DNA of 64,000 bases, from NCBI GenBank assembly GCA_016786765.1, contig JAEUUZ010000046.1, positions 62,001-126,000 of the forward strand. The letters run 5' to 3'. This DNA is from Chitinophagales bacterium (lineage in GTDB: Bacteria; Bacteroidota; Bacteroidia; Chitinophagales; LD1). Under the pieces are notes generated by a model, which was given only the letters and a program-made list of their open reading frames with translations, had not been told where the DNA came from and made no database searches. This document shows positions 1-8,734 of this stretch, piece by piece (positions within the stretch are counted from its first letter, which is position 1; the number at the start of each line of letters is the position of its first letter). The position numbers and the translations under genes are program-made.

Positions 1-36
1 GCGTTGTTTCCAATGGAGACAACGCTTTTTTTATTT
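1..36 (+). terminator. Rho-independent terminator of an upstream gene
   Basis: A 7-bp stem (GCGTTGT at 1-7 with ACAACGC at 19-25) is followed by a run of T. It probably ends a gene lying left of the window, on the plus strand. Confidence 0.7.
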
Positions 37-85
37 GAAGTGGTGAAAATTTGTTGAAAAACAACTACAGAAAATTTTAAATGCC

Positions 86-93
86 TACTTTTG
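86..93 (+). promoter_or_regulatory. Bacteroidota -7 element upstream of the TPR histidine kinase
   Basis: TACTTTTG matches the Bacteroidota consensus TAnnTTTG and lies 36 bases before the ATG at 130. No clear -33 TTTG is visible at the usual distance, so the call rests on the -7 box alone. Confidence 0.4.
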
Positions 94-129
94 TAGTGTT
101 GAACGTTTCTCCCCAAGCAATAAAATGAG

Positions 130-1926
130 ATGGACCCCAGGTTAACAGATGGAGAACTAAATGGCAAGTTTAAGCAACTTTATCACCGCTTCACAAAGCG
201 AAACAGTGAAAGCATTCTTGACGTTAATGAATTGTTAGCTATTACACAATCGATGCCAGCTCCATGGTATAGCAAAGCGAAAATAGCAGAAGCCCATTAT
301 TATCTAACGGTCAAAAACGATTACGTTCATTCACTTGAAATTTGTCGATTAGCCGAAGCATTAATTATGGATCAAAAAGCGGATCAATTCTACCCAACTT
401 TATACTCTATTCAAGCCTCTTGCTATCAGCATTTGGGCGAACTAGACAAGGCTGAAGAATACTATTTGAAAGGCATAACCGCATTTCAACAACTTCTTGA
501 GCCTTCTCCAAGCGATTATCATCGTTTAGGTTCCAACTATTTTAACTTATTGCAACTTAATGCAATCAGTTCCATCAACAAAGAACAGTTCGATGCGTAT
601 ATGACGAAGTCGATTCAAGCCATGGAGAAGGCCGATAGTGCAACTGGACTTTCTAATTGCTATAATCTACTCGCAAAAAATGCCTACGATGCAAAAGAGT
701 ACGACAATGCATTGGAGTTGATGTTAAAGTCATTTGTGATTCTAGAGCAAGAAATACCCTCTCCCCATACGGCTATATATTGCAATAATATTTCGCGGAT
801 TTATTCCATAAAAGGGGATAGAGAAGTATCTGATCAATGGTATCAAAGAGGTTTGTCGCTTATTGAACAATCCGATAGTGCCTATCATCTTGGTGTTTTT
901 ATGCATCAACGGATGGAAGTATTGATGGAGCAAAAGCGTTTGCCGGAAGCCATCGAAACAGGGAAAAAAGCGGAACAAATCCTATTGAAGATTGAATCCA
1001 TACCCGAGTTGTTTTCACTGTATCGCGACTTAGCCTTGTGTTATGCCACTACAGAGGATTATAAAACGGCATATACCTATCAACAGCATCAATTGCAACT
1101 GAATGAACAATTGTTTACGCAACGAAAGGCAGCAGCAATAGCAAAGGCTCAGCAATCTTTTCAATGGCAACAGAAAGAAAAAGAGAATTTGCTGTTACAA
1201 CAAAAAGCGCGCGAAGTGGAAATTTATGCCCGACAACTGGAAATTAAAAACGAAGATTTAAAGCATTTCGCGCATGCTATGTCGCACGATTTGAAAGAAC
1301 CGCTGCGTACCATTAATGCTATGCTCACATTATTAGAAAGGAGCATGGATACTACCATCAAGAAGGAACAACAAGAATATCTCGATTTTGTGCATGATGC
1401 CGTTTCTCGCCTATCGGAGTTAGTGGAGAGTGTGCTCGGTTTTTCCAATCTTTCCGAATCGACACAAAATATTGATATTGACCTCAATCGCGTATTGACA
1501 CTTTCACAAGATAATTTGAAGGCATTAATTCAAGAACGAAATGTAGCTATTGAATCGCATACTCTACCGCATGTATTGGGCGATGAAATTCATCTCACAC
1601 AACTCTTTCAAAATTTAATCACGAATGCTGTTAAGTATAATACTAGCGCCATTCCTACGGTTAAAATAACATACGAACAGCATGGAGATGTTGCCATTGT
1701 TTCTCTTGCCGATAATGGAATTGGAATTCCTGACCGTTATCACGAAAAGGTGTTTGAGCTATTTCAGCGCCTGCATAGCAAAGATAAATTTAGTGGCTCC
1801 GGAATAGGTTTGGCTGTTTGCAAAAAAATCATGCAGCAAATGGAAGGCGATATCTATATTTCGAATAATCCAACAGGTGGAACCATATTTCACTTAGCTT
1901 TTCCTTTAAAAGGAACCAAACAGTAA
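130..1926 (+). CDS. Soluble TPR-repeat sensor histidine kinase
   Basis: This is a 598-residue sensor kinase with no signal peptide or membrane segment, so it probably senses a cytoplasmic cue. Residues 1 to about 330 are helical, TPR-like repeats. A glutamine/lysine-rich coiled coil (about 335-380) links them to the HisKA dimerisation domain, where the phospho-acceptor is His386 in the SHDLKEP motif. The C-terminal HATPase_c domain (about 480-595) shows an N box (NLITNAVKYN), a G1 box (DNGIGIP) and a G2 box (GSGIGLAVCKK). The family autophosphorylates on histidine and passes the phosphate to a response regulator. No response regulator is encoded nearby, so this is an orphan kinase and its partner and signal cannot be inferred. 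Transcription ends at the bidirectional hairpin at 2010-2039. Confidence 0.9.
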   Translation: MDPRLTDGELNGKFKQLYHRFTKRNSESILDVNELLAITQSMPAPWYSKAKIAEAHYYLTVKNDYVHSLEICRLAEALIMDQKADQFYPTLYSIQASCYQHLGELDKAEEYYLKGITAFQQLLEPSPSDYHRLGSNYFNLLQLNAISSINKEQFDAYMTKSIQAMEKADSATGLSNCYNLLAKNAYDAKEYDNALELMLKSFVILEQEIPSPHTAIYCNNISRIYSIKGDREVSDQWYQRGLSLIEQSDSAYHLGVFMHQRMEVLMEQKRLPEAIETGKKAEQILLKIESIPELFSLYRDLALCYATTEDYKTAYTYQQHQLQLNEQLFTQRKAAAIAKAQQSFQWQQKEKENLLLQQKAREVEIYARQLEIKNEDLKHFAHAMSHDLKEPLRTINAMLTLLERSMDTTIKKEQQEYLDFVHDAVSRLSELVESVLGFSNLSESTQNIDIDLNRVLTLSQDNLKALIQERNVAIESHTLPHVLGDEIHLTQLFQNLITNAVKYNTSAIPTVKITYEQHGDVAIVSLADNGIGIPDRYHEKVFELFQRLHSKDKFSGSGIGLAVCKKIMQQMEGDIYISNNPTGGTIFHLAFPLKGTKQ

Positions 1927-2009
1927 GAATTTGCCAATATTAGGTTTTTACAGGACATGTGTTTGCTGTATCATTGTGTAGTCAAACCGTTTTATTCCCC
2001 CGAATTATT

Positions 2010-2039
2010 AGCCCTTTGTAGCAATACAAGGGGCTTTTT
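2010..2039. terminator. Bidirectional terminator between convergent genes
   Basis: An 11-bp stem (2010-2020 with 2025-2035, one G-T pair) with a GCAA tetraloop is followed by T on the plus strand. It lies between the stop codons of the histidine kinase and the convergent 2046-3428 gene. Confidence 0.8.
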
Positions 2040-2045
2040 AATTTA

Positions 2046-3428
2046 TTACGCTTTTTGAATCAGCTGTAATAAACGGCCGTAAACGCCATAGCTACCTAAT
2101 TGATAGCGGTCGAACATAGCTTGTTCTTTGGCAGGTAGTTTACCTTGTTTATCAAAAAGAGCTTTTATTACAATATAAAAGTGGGGAAAAGAACTATCGC
2201 GAACGCCATATCCATGCGAACGAAGAAACTTGATATGTTTATCGCACATTTCCACTGCATCGGTTTTATTGCCCGATAAATAAAAATAGGCAGTTTGTAA
2301 ATTTCGAAGTTCTACTTCGTATTGAAAATATTTTGCTTTCGGGTTTTTTTCAAAACCAAGTTGAATGAAGTCAAATGCTTTATCGTATTGCCGAGCAAAT
2401 AGATAATATTTCGCAAAACTAATCACATCTCGAATAGCCAACTGCTCTCTGACTTTATTGCCATACGGAAGTAATATGCCTTCAACTACTTCCTTCGCTT
2501 TTGCTAACTGGCCGGTAATCAAACAAATTTGAATGAACTTTGTAGTGTAATAGCCAATTTCGGTAAATGCCTTACATTCTTCGTCTTCTATAAGCTCTTT
2601 ACATAATTGAAACGATTCGTCAAATCGGCTCAAATAATACAATGCCTCACTCTTCTTGAATAACAGCTTTTTCAAATAGGTGCGCTTCAATGGAGAGTCA
2701 AATCGCTCCAATGCAACTGTTGCTTCATCTACAATGCTTAATATTTGTCCAAATTTTTCCAAACCATGCGAAAAGTATATTCGGGTTAAGAAATACTCAA
2801 ATATAAGTTCTTCATTGGCTGTTGGATGCAACACCAATTCAGTGTTTAAACGTTGGGCAAAAAGTTCTTCGTTTGCTTTAATGGTTCCTGCAGCAAATTC
2901 ATTGTCAATTTGGGTGTAGATTAATCGGCATTTTACTAAGAGCTTAGCATCTTTTTCTTCCGATTTGGGCGCAAGTTTGATGTAGGCTTCACCTAATGCT
3001 TTAATTTGCGCAATATCCTTGTGCATAATCAGCATGTTGCGATGAATAAGGTTCATAGCCGATTTGTAAAATTGACCTAACGCTTCATTCGCTAATGTTT
3101 TTTGGGCGTGTTTAACCTGCCGTTTGAGCTCGTGGTAAAAGTGTTTATTATAGAACGATCGTTTGGCCAAAAAATCTAATAAAGTAATCCCTTCGTCCGG
3201 ACAAAGACATTTGTAACATTTGAGTAAAAGCTCTGAAATGATTTTATCGAAATGGGCCTGACTGATCTTCAGCTCATCAGTAATTGCATCTTTATCGTAG
3301 TTCTTCGATTTAATTTGAAGTTGCAGGGCATTCCACACTTCTTCTTGCACACCCCGTAAAGGTATTTGTGCTATTTTTGCTGCTTCAGAGGCAGGTAAAT
3401 TGCTTATAAATTCAGTGAGCAGATTCAT
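2046..3428 (-). CDS. Helical (TPR-like) protein of unknown function
   Basis: A 460-residue protein that I do not recognise. It has no signal peptide and no hydrophobic membrane segment. Most of the length reads as amphipathic helix pairs of the TPR/SEL1 type, for example around residues 200-430, where aromatic and alanine residues recur at about 35-residue spacing. The N-terminal 100 residues include a helix-turn-helix-like stretch (ITDELKISQAHFDKIISELL) followed by a Cys-rich KCYKCLC segment. ATG at 3428 is the only sensible start. It may be a scaffold or regulatory protein, but nothing here decides its role. Confidence 0.75.
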   Translation of the reverse strand: MNLLTEFISNLPASEAAKIAQIPLRGVQEEVWNALQLQIKSKNYDKDAITDELKISQAHFDKIISELLLKCYKCLCPDEGITLLDFLAKRSFYNKHFYHELKRQVKHAQKTLANEALGQFYKSAMNLIHRNMLIMHKDIAQIKALGEAYIKLAPKSEEKDAKLLVKCRLIYTQIDNEFAAGTIKANEELFAQRLNTELVLHPTANEELIFEYFLTRIYFSHGLEKFGQILSIVDEATVALERFDSPLKRTYLKKLLFKKSEALYYLSRFDESFQLCKELIEDEECKAFTEIGYYTTKFIQICLITGQLAKAKEVVEGILLPYGNKVREQLAIRDVISFAKYYLFARQYDKAFDFIQLGFEKNPKAKYFQYEVELRNLQTAYFYLSGNKTDAVEMCDKHIKFLRSHGYGVRDSSFPHFYIVIKALFDKQGKLPAKEQAMFDRYQLGSYGVYGRLLQLIQKA

Positions 3429-3502
3429 AAAGCTGTCCTATTCTACTTTTCAGGGGATGAAAACAACAATAGTATACAACTTGTTTAGAACCTAGAGGCG
3501 AT

Positions 3503-4150
3503 TTAAAACAATCCGTTCAGTTCTGCATTTACTTTGTTGATGATTTCGGCTAAAGCTTCGTCTTTCTCTACAAAGTTGTGTTGATCAATATCTATAATTA
3601 ATAAACGGCCTTCATCGTAAGTGGAAATCCACTTCTCGTAAAATTCGTTTAAGCGCTTTAAATAATCTAAACGTAAATTTTCTTCATATTCTCTACCTCT
3701 TTTTTGAATTTGATTCACCAATGTAGGTACAGTTGCGCGCAAGTAAATCAATAAATCCGGTGGCTTAATCATACTGTTGATCGACTCAAACAAACGTGTG
3801 TAATTTTCGAAATCACGCGTGCTCATCAAACCCATATTGTGCAAATTGGGCGCAAAAATAAAGGCATCTTCATGGATGGTTCTGTCTTGAATTACAATAT
3901 CTGAACCCTTTTGAATGTCGATAATCTGACGGAATCGCGAGTTCAAGAAAAAGATTTGCAAGTTGAACGACCATCGCGGCATGTCTTCATAGAAATCATT
4001 CAAATACGGGTTGTTTTCAACATCTTCGAAATGGGGCGTCCATCCGAATTGTTTCGCCAACATTTTCGTAAGTGTTGTTTTCCCTGCACCGATATTTCCA
4101 GCGATGGCAATGTGTTTAATCTTGTCTTTTGGTTGTTTGGTCTTGGCCAT
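3503..4150 (-). CDS. Deoxynucleoside kinase (dGK/dAK family)
   Basis: A 215-residue kinase that phosphorylates deoxynucleosides in the salvage pathway, giving dNMPs from ATP and deoxyribonucleosides. The P-loop GNIGAGKTT lies near residue 17. The family's DR(S/T)xxED signature is present as DRTIHEDAF near residue 90, and a LID-like arginine region (QKRGREYEENLR) lies near residue 155. Length is normal for bacterial dCK/dGK-like kinases. The start is set at the ATG at 4150; an upstream TTG two codons earlier is less likely. It sits 51 bases downstream of trpS on the same strand and could be cotranscribed. Base specificity (dA, dG or dC) cannot be read from the motifs. Confidence 0.88.
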   Translation of the reverse strand: MAKTKQPKDKIKHIAIAGNIGAGKTTLTKMLAKQFGWTPHFEDVENNPYLNDFYEDMPRWSFNLQIFFLNSRFRQIIDIQKGSDIVIQDRTIHEDAFIFAPNLHNMGLMSTRDFENYTRLFESINSMIKPPDLLIYLRATVPTLVNQIQKRGREYEENLRLDYLKRLNEFYEKWISTYDEGRLLIIDIDQHNFVEKDEALAEIINKVNAELNGLF

Positions 4151-4201
4151 TTTCAAGTGATTTGGATTGTCAGTTCAAGTTTAAAGTTTAGTATCCTAAA
4201 T

Positions 4202-5200
4202 TCAGAATTTCAGTCCAATTATTTCTCGAACTTCCCGAATTGTCTTCGAAGCGCTAATTCTAGCTTTCTCCCCTCCATCCTGCATAATGCGTTTCAAAAG
4301 GTCTTTATCGGCCTCATATTGGCGAATATTTTCGCGAATGGGGGCAATAAACGCCACCATATCTTCAGCAATTTGTTTTTTCATATCGCCATAACGAATC
4401 GTGCAGTTATTGTACGTATCATTGAAATGTGCTATGGTTTCCGGTTTTGATACCAAATTCATCAACTCAAAAATATTTTGAATGGCTTCATTTTTCGGCT
4501 GATTAGGCTCCGTTGGACCGGAATCAGTAGTTGCCTTCATCACTTTTTTACGAATCACATCTTCTTCATCCGATAAGTAAATACAAGTGTTTTCGCCCTT
4601 CGATTTGCTCATTTTTCCTTGTCCATCCAAGCTCGGCACCGAAACCGGCTCGCCTCCGTAATGGAAACCGTGTGGTTCTTTGAAGTAATCGACTTTATAC
4701 AAATGATTGAAACGGTTCGCGAAATTCCGCGTCATTTCAATATGCTGCATTTGATCTTTGCCCACCGGTACTTTTTGCGCATGATGAATCAAAATATCTA
4801 CCGCCATTAACACCGGGTAGGTAAGGAGTCCGGCATTTACATTATCGGGCTGCGAGCGCACTTTATCTTTAAAGGTAGGCACTTTCTCTAATTCACCCAA
4901 ATACGCTAACATATTGAACACCAAGTATAACTCCGCAATTTGTGGCACATCGCTTTGAGCATAAAGTGTGCATTTATTGGGATCTAAACCGCAAGCCAAG
5001 TACTCAATTAATGTTAAACGCACATTGCTCGATAAATCTATTGGATTGGGATGTGTAGTTAATGAATGATAATCGGCTACAAAGAAGTAGCAGTTGGGGT
5101 ATTCGTTCTGCATTTTCACGAAATTCACCACCGCTCCGAAGTAGTTCCCCAGATGTAATTTGCCCGTTGGACGAACACCACTTACAACAATCTCATTCAT
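4202..5200 (-). CDS. trpS: Tryptophanyl-tRNA synthetase
   Basis: A 332-residue class I aminoacyl-tRNA synthetase that charges tRNA-Trp. The N-terminus shows the HIGH-like motif in GKLHLGNYFG (about residues 13-22), and the KMSKS loop is present as KMSKSKGEN near residue 195. Length agrees with bacterial TrpRS (about 330). The start is the ATG at 5200, which gives the expected MNEIVVSGVRPTG beginning. A longer open frame to 5470 exists but runs antisense through gatC and is rejected. The gene is divergent from gatC across 34 bases. Confidence 0.96.
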   Translation of the reverse strand: MNEIVVSGVRPTGKLHLGNYFGAVVNFVKMQNEYPNCYFFVADYHSLTTHPNPIDLSSNVRLTLIEYLACGLDPNKCTLYAQSDVPQIAELYLVFNMLAYLGELEKVPTFKDKVRSQPDNVNAGLLTYPVLMAVDILIHHAQKVPVGKDQMQHIEMTRNFANRFNHLYKVDYFKEPHGFHYGGEPVSVPSLDGQGKMSKSKGENTCIYLSDEEDVIRKKVMKATTDSGPTEPNQPKNEAIQNIFELMNLVSKPETIAHFNDTYNNCTIRYGDMKKQIAEDMVAFIAPIRENIRQYEADKDLLKRIMQDGGEKARISASKTIREVREIIGLKF

Positions 5201-5206
5201 AATTCC

Positions 5207-5214
5207 TATTTTTG
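5207..5214 (+). promoter_or_regulatory. -7 element for gatC
   Basis: TATTTTTG fits TAnnTTTG and ends 20 bases before the gatC ATG, inside the short divergent gap with trpS. No good -33 box can be seen; it would fall inside trpS. Confidence 0.45.
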
Positions 5215-5234
5215 AGCCGTAAATATAGAAAAGG

Positions 5235-5525
5235 ATGGATATTGATAACGGTTTAGTGGACAGATTAGCAGAATTATCTAAGTTGGAATTCAATGCAGAC
5301 GAGAAAGAGCGCATTAAAGGCGACTTGCAAAAGATTCTGAATTTGGTCGAAAAACTGAATGAAGTGAATGTAGATGGCGTAGAACCACTGAAATATATGA
5401 ATGATGATGTGAACGTGTTACGCGAAGATGAAGTGAAAGGACAGGTGTCAAAAGCTGATGCTTTATCCAATGCGCCACAACGCGATTCCGATTATTTCAA
5501 AGTGCCGAAAGTGATTAAAAAGTAG
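5235..5525 (+). CDS. gatC: Asp/Glu-tRNA amidotransferase subunit C
   Basis: A 96-residue subunit of the GatCAB amidotransferase, which converts Glu-tRNA(Gln) and/or Asp-tRNA(Asn) to the amidated forms. Diagnostic features are the LAELSKLEF start helix, the [12 protein letters not shown] helix, the conserved VDGVEPLKY turn, and a C-terminal [11 protein letters not shown] tail typical of GatC. GatA and GatB are not in the window, which is common in Bacteroidota, where gatC often stands alone. An ABC ATPase gene follows after 11 bases and is probably cotranscribed. Confidence 0.93.
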   Translation: MDIDNGLVDRLAELSKLEFNADEKERIKGDLQKILNLVEKLNEVNVDGVEPLKYMNDDVNVLREDEVKGQVSKADALSNAPQRDSDYFKVPKVIKK

Positions 5526-5536
5526 AACTGAATACA

Positions 5537-6238
5537 TTGGAAAAAGTAATTGACATAAAACACATCAAGAAAGAATATCAGTTGGGTACCCAGCAGATTT
5601 TTGCATTGAAAGATGTTTCGCTCGAAATCATGAAAAACGAATACGTTGCGCTGATGGGCCCTTCAGGATCCGGAAAGTCAACGTTAATGAATATTCTAGG
5701 CTGTTTAGATACGCCTAGCGAAGGCCAATACACGCTCAATGGAACTCAGGTAGCTAAGATGCTTGACGATGAGTTAGCGTTCATTCGAAATAAAGAAATT
5801 GGGTTCGTGTTTCAAACCTTCAACTTGTTGCCGCGCTTGTCTTCATTTGAAAATGTGGCTTTACCGTTAGTATATGCCGGAGTAGGAGAGAAGGAGCGCA
5901 AAGAACGAACTGAAGAAGTGATGCTAATGGTGGGTTTGCAAGATCGAATGAATAACAAACCGAATCAGTTATCGGGCGGACAACGACAACGTGTGGCTAT
6001 TGCCCGTGCTTTGGTGAATAATCCATCCATTATTTTGGCCGATGAACCAACCGGAAACCTAGATACAAAAACATCTTACGAAATCATGCATATTTTTGGT
6101 GAAATTCAGAAGAAAGGGAACACCGTAATTCTGGTTACACACGAAGAAGATATCGCCAAGTATGCCCACCGTATCATCGGTTTACGCGATGGATTAATCG
6201 AATACGATAAGTTAAATACAGAAATTCGACAAGCCTAA
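5537..6238 (+). CDS. MacB/LolD-type ABC transporter ATP-binding protein
   Basis: A 233-residue ATPase of the MacB/LolD/FtsE group. It has Walker [10 protein letters not shown] (about residues 41-49), Q-loop [12 protein letters not shown], signature [15 protein letters not shown], Walker [13 protein letters not shown] and the switch histidine in VTHEED. The [11 protein letters not shown] and GNLDTKTS motifs favour the lipoprotein or macrolide-export branch. The permease is not adjacent. The start is a TTG at 5537, 11 bases after gatC; no upstream ATG is available, and the first in-frame ATG would remove the beginning of the NBD. Its end lies 3 bases from the convergent 6242-6994 gene. Confidence 0.88.
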   Translation: MEKVIDIKHIKKEYQLGTQQIFALKDVSLEIMKNEYVALMGPSGSGKSTLMNILGCLDTPSEGQYTLNGTQVAKMLDDELAFIRNKEIGFVFQTFNLLPRLSSFENVALPLVYAGVGEKERKERTEEVMLMVGLQDRMNNKPNQLSGGQRQRVAIARALVNNPSIILADEPTGNLDTKTSYEIMHIFGEIQKKGNTVILVTHEEDIAKYAHRIIGLRDGLIEYDKLNTEIRQA

Positions 6239-6241
6239 AAT

Positions 6242-6994
6242 CTAGGCCATTAATAGCAAGGACACTTTTTTGTTGTGATAGATTTGCTTGATAGTAACGG
6301 GCAATGTATCTCCACGTTTTAAATTGCTGAGTAAGGCTCTTTGTGCCTCTGTTAGCTCTTTTGGAATGGGAATAAAGGCATCTACTTTACCATCTAACAA
6401 TGTCGCAAAATAACCATCGGCATTTTTACTCACCAATGCGGCTTGAAGTGTCTCATGTGCAGTTTGTAAGCGACATAACTCGTGATATTCCGGTACAAAT
6501 TTGGCATCAGTAACAACAGCTGTAAGTTTGAAGATATCGTTCGTTTGCGTGAGTTTGAAATCTACAATTTCATCGATACGGGCGGTATAAACGGTGTCAA
6601 TATCTGTTTCCCAATCGCTTACTTGCAAGGGGATAAACACATAAGACCCGGCATGTTTTATCATTAATTTCCCGGTATTGATACGTTTAATGTAGCCGCG
6701 CATTACAGTGTTTTCAACGGCATCAAGTAATAACATTTCTCTACGCGGATTGCGAATAAAACGCAAATCATAAGCTTCCCATTTATTGCGTTCTTTGGCA
6801 GATGGTTTCATTTTGAATTCTACCTCATCGCCATACGAGAAGCGGTGTTCAGGATCACCTCCATCTTTTAAAAACTTAAGGTGCATGGCTTTATCGAAGA
6901 GAAAAAATACCACTTGTCCGTCTTCCATTTCAATGAAACCCAAGTGTTTTTCCCTGTCGTATCGGGCTATTACGCCATGTTGAATGTTTGCCAT
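6242..6994 (-). CDS. Cold-shock/S1-like nucleic-acid-binding protein
   Basis: A 250-residue protein with a cold-shock-like N-terminal domain. It starts with GVIARYDREKHLGFIEMEDG, followed by VVFFLF (about residues 5-75), close to the G-x-I-x-x-(Y/F)-x-x-x-K-G-(F/Y)-G-F-I layout of CSD proteins. A second barrel-like segment (about 100-160) follows, and an S1/YitL-like end (GYFATLLDGKVDAFIPIP, then KKVSLLL). Binding to RNA or single-stranded DNA is inferred from this. The ATG at 6994 is chosen because the CSD begins directly after it. A TTG-type extension to 7063 adds 23 residues without domain character and overlaps the bioD leader. No pathway context is visible. Confidence 0.75.
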   Translation of the reverse strand: MANIQHGVIARYDREKHLGFIEMEDGQVVFFLFDKAMHLKFLKDGGDPEHRFSYGDEVEFKMKPSAKERNKWEAYDLRFIRNPRREMLLLDAVENTVMRGYIKRINTGKLMIKHAGSYVFIPLQVSDWETDIDTVYTARIDEIVDFKLTQTNDIFKLTAVVTDAKFVPEYHELCRLQTAHETLQAALVSKNADGYFATLLDGKVDAFIPIPKELTEAQRALLSNLKRGDTLPVTIKQIYHNKKVSLLLMA

Positions 6995-7121
6995 AGTGCA
7001 AATTAAAGACCTATTCCTAAGTCTGTGCGAAAGAACACAATTTTTTTTTGTTATCGATTTCAAATTGTTTAAAGCATATAAACAGAAATCATTCTTTTTC
7101 GTCTTTTATTATCTTCGTTTC

Positions 7122-7745
7122 ATGGCTACACTTTTTATTACCGGTATTGGTACCGATGTGGGTAAAACTATTGTTTCTGCTATAGTTTGTGAGGCATTAA
7201 ACGCTGATTATTGGAAACCTGTTCAAACTGGAGCAGAAGACAATCCGGATGTTATTACTGTTCAACGCTATATTACGAATACGAAAACGGTTTGCCACCC
7301 TTCATCGGTAAGTTTGCGTTTGCCTGCTTCGCCCAATATTGCGGCTCAAGTTGAAAATACAGTTATTCAATTGAACGATATTTCGTTTCCTTCCACTTCA
7401 AATACACTTGTAATAGAAGGAGCAGGGGGGATTTTGGTGCCCATCAATGAGCAGCAAACCTTTTCCGATTTTGTACTACTTCATGGTTTACCTGTAATTG
7501 TGGTTGTTCGGAACTATTTGGGATGTATCAATCACACATTGTTGACGCTTGAATATTTGAAAGCGAAGGAGATTCCGGTATTAGCAGGTATCTTTAATGG
7601 TGATTTTTCGGTTGGGGTTAAAGAAACCATTCAGGCACACAGTGTTGTTCGTTGGCTGAATATTGATGATACGCCAATGCTAAATCCTGAATTTATTCGA
7701 GCAGAAGCCAATAAAATTAGGCCTTTTATAGCCGATTTCAGATAA
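7122..7745 (+). CDS. bioD: Dethiobiotin synthetase
   Basis: A 207-residue ATP-dependent carboxylase-type ligase that closes the ureido ring of dethiobiotin from 7,8-diaminopelargonate, the penultimate step of biotin synthesis. The N-terminal P-loop GIGTDVGKT is diagnostic, WKPVQTGA carries the substrate-binding lysine region, and EGAGGILVPI is the conserved Walker B-like block. The ATG at 7122 gives the standard MATLFITGIGTD start; a longer in-frame extension upstream is not supported. No other bio genes are present, so bioD is separated from the rest of the pathway here. Confidence 0.94.
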   Translation: MATLFITGIGTDVGKTIVSAIVCEALNADYWKPVQTGAEDNPDVITVQRYITNTKTVCHPSSVSLRLPASPNIAAQVENTVIQLNDISFPSTSNTLVIEGAGGILVPINEQQTFSDFVLLHGLPVIVVVRNYLGCINHTLLTLEYLKAKEIPVLAGIFNGDFSVGVKETIQAHSVVRWLNIDDTPMLNPEFIRAEANKIRPFIADFR

Positions 7746-7808
7746 GTTGGTAATGCATACCGTCACTTCAAATCTTTTCCTTATTTTTCGTCCAAATTAA
7801 ACGAGACC

Positions 7809-8669
7809 TTGAAGAGTATTTTCACTAAAACGTTTTTCATTAACATTGCCCTAGCATTGGGTATGGTATTGATTTTGCTCCTGATTGTAAACTGGAGTTT
7901 AGGTATTTATACCCGCCACGGACAAAGCTTGGAAGTGCCGAGCGTGAAAGGGAAAAGCATGCAACAAGCCATCGATATTCTCGATGATGCCAATTTAGAG
8001 TACAAAATTTTAGATTCTGCTTTCATGGCCGATATGCCACCTAGCTCTGTGTTGGAGCAAACCCCACGTGCCGGAACAAAAGTAAAACAAGGCCGAACGA
8101 TCTATCTCACAGTGAATTCCTTTAACGCACCTACTGTAGAAGTGCCCGATTTAGTGGGGAAAAGCTCCTTTAAATATGCTAAGATGCAGTTGGAAAGTTA
8201 TGGTTTGAAAGTGGGTGATCCTATTTATCAAGCTTCACCGCATCAAAATGCCTTGCTCGATATTTTAGTGAATGGAAAATCGGTTGGGAAAAACGCAAAA
8301 CTTCCGAAAGGTACGTTGGTTACATTGGTCATAGGACAAGGCGTTTCTTCAGAAGAAATTCAAATTCCTTACTTGATTGGTTTAAGTTACACCGATGCGA
8401 TGCAAAAATTGCGCAACGAGTTTAGTTTAAGTTTAGGTGCTTTGGTTGTGGATGATGGCGTTTCGGATACTACAAGTGCAATTGTCTATCGACAAAGTCC
8501 TGATTTTAAGGTAGGTCGTAAAATTCGTGTGGGCGAAGAAATCGATCTTTTTGTGGCTAAAGAATTGCCTGCCGATATTACGGTTAATCCCGAGTTTTAT
8601 AATATCCAACGCGTTGATTCAACTTCCGGTGGTGAAAATGATGAAGCCGAGGACAATAATACGCCCTAA
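7809..8669 (+). CDS. Membrane-anchored PASTA-domain protein
   Basis: A 286-residue protein with one N-terminal membrane segment (about residues 9-31) and three PASTA domains facing the periplasm. They begin at VPSVKGKSMQQA (about 43), VPDLVGKSSFKYA (about 113) and IPYLIGLSYTDAM (about 188). PASTA domains bind muropeptides or beta-lactam-like ligands in Ser/Thr kinases and PBPs. There is no kinase or transpeptidase domain here, so a cell-wall-associated role is inferred only. The C-terminus is acidic and disordered. The start is TTG at 7809, needed to include the membrane anchor. A T9SS cargo gene follows. Confidence 0.85.
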   Translation: MKSIFTKTFFINIALALGMVLILLLIVNWSLGIYTRHGQSLEVPSVKGKSMQQAIDILDDANLEYKILDSAFMADMPPSSVLEQTPRAGTKVKQGRTIYLTVNSFNAPTVEVPDLVGKSSFKYAKMQLESYGLKVGDPIYQASPHQNALLDILVNGKSVGKNAKLPKGTLVTLVIGQGVSSEEIQIPYLIGLSYTDAMQKLRNEFSLSLGALVVDDGVSDTTSAIVYRQSPDFKVGRKIRVGEEIDLFVAKELPADITVNPEFYNIQRVDSTSGGENDEAEDNNTP

Positions 8670-8734
8670 TTGGCGTTTGTGAATGAAGTATTAAAATAAC
8701 CCTTGCTGTTTAGCTAATAAATTGTGCTGTTCGA

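Noticed and set aside
3911-4450. A 179-codon open frame on the plus strand over the dNK and trpS genes
   Set aside because: It is antisense to two clear enzymes and its translation has no domain pattern.
5201-5470. N-terminal extension of trpS up to 5470
   Set aside because: It runs antisense through all of gatC and has no TrpRS character; the ATG at 5200 gives the normal N-terminus.
6233-6247. GCCTA/TAGGC hairpin at the ABC ATPase and cold-shock gene ends as a terminator
   Set aside because: A 5-bp stem without a T tract is too weak to support a terminator call.
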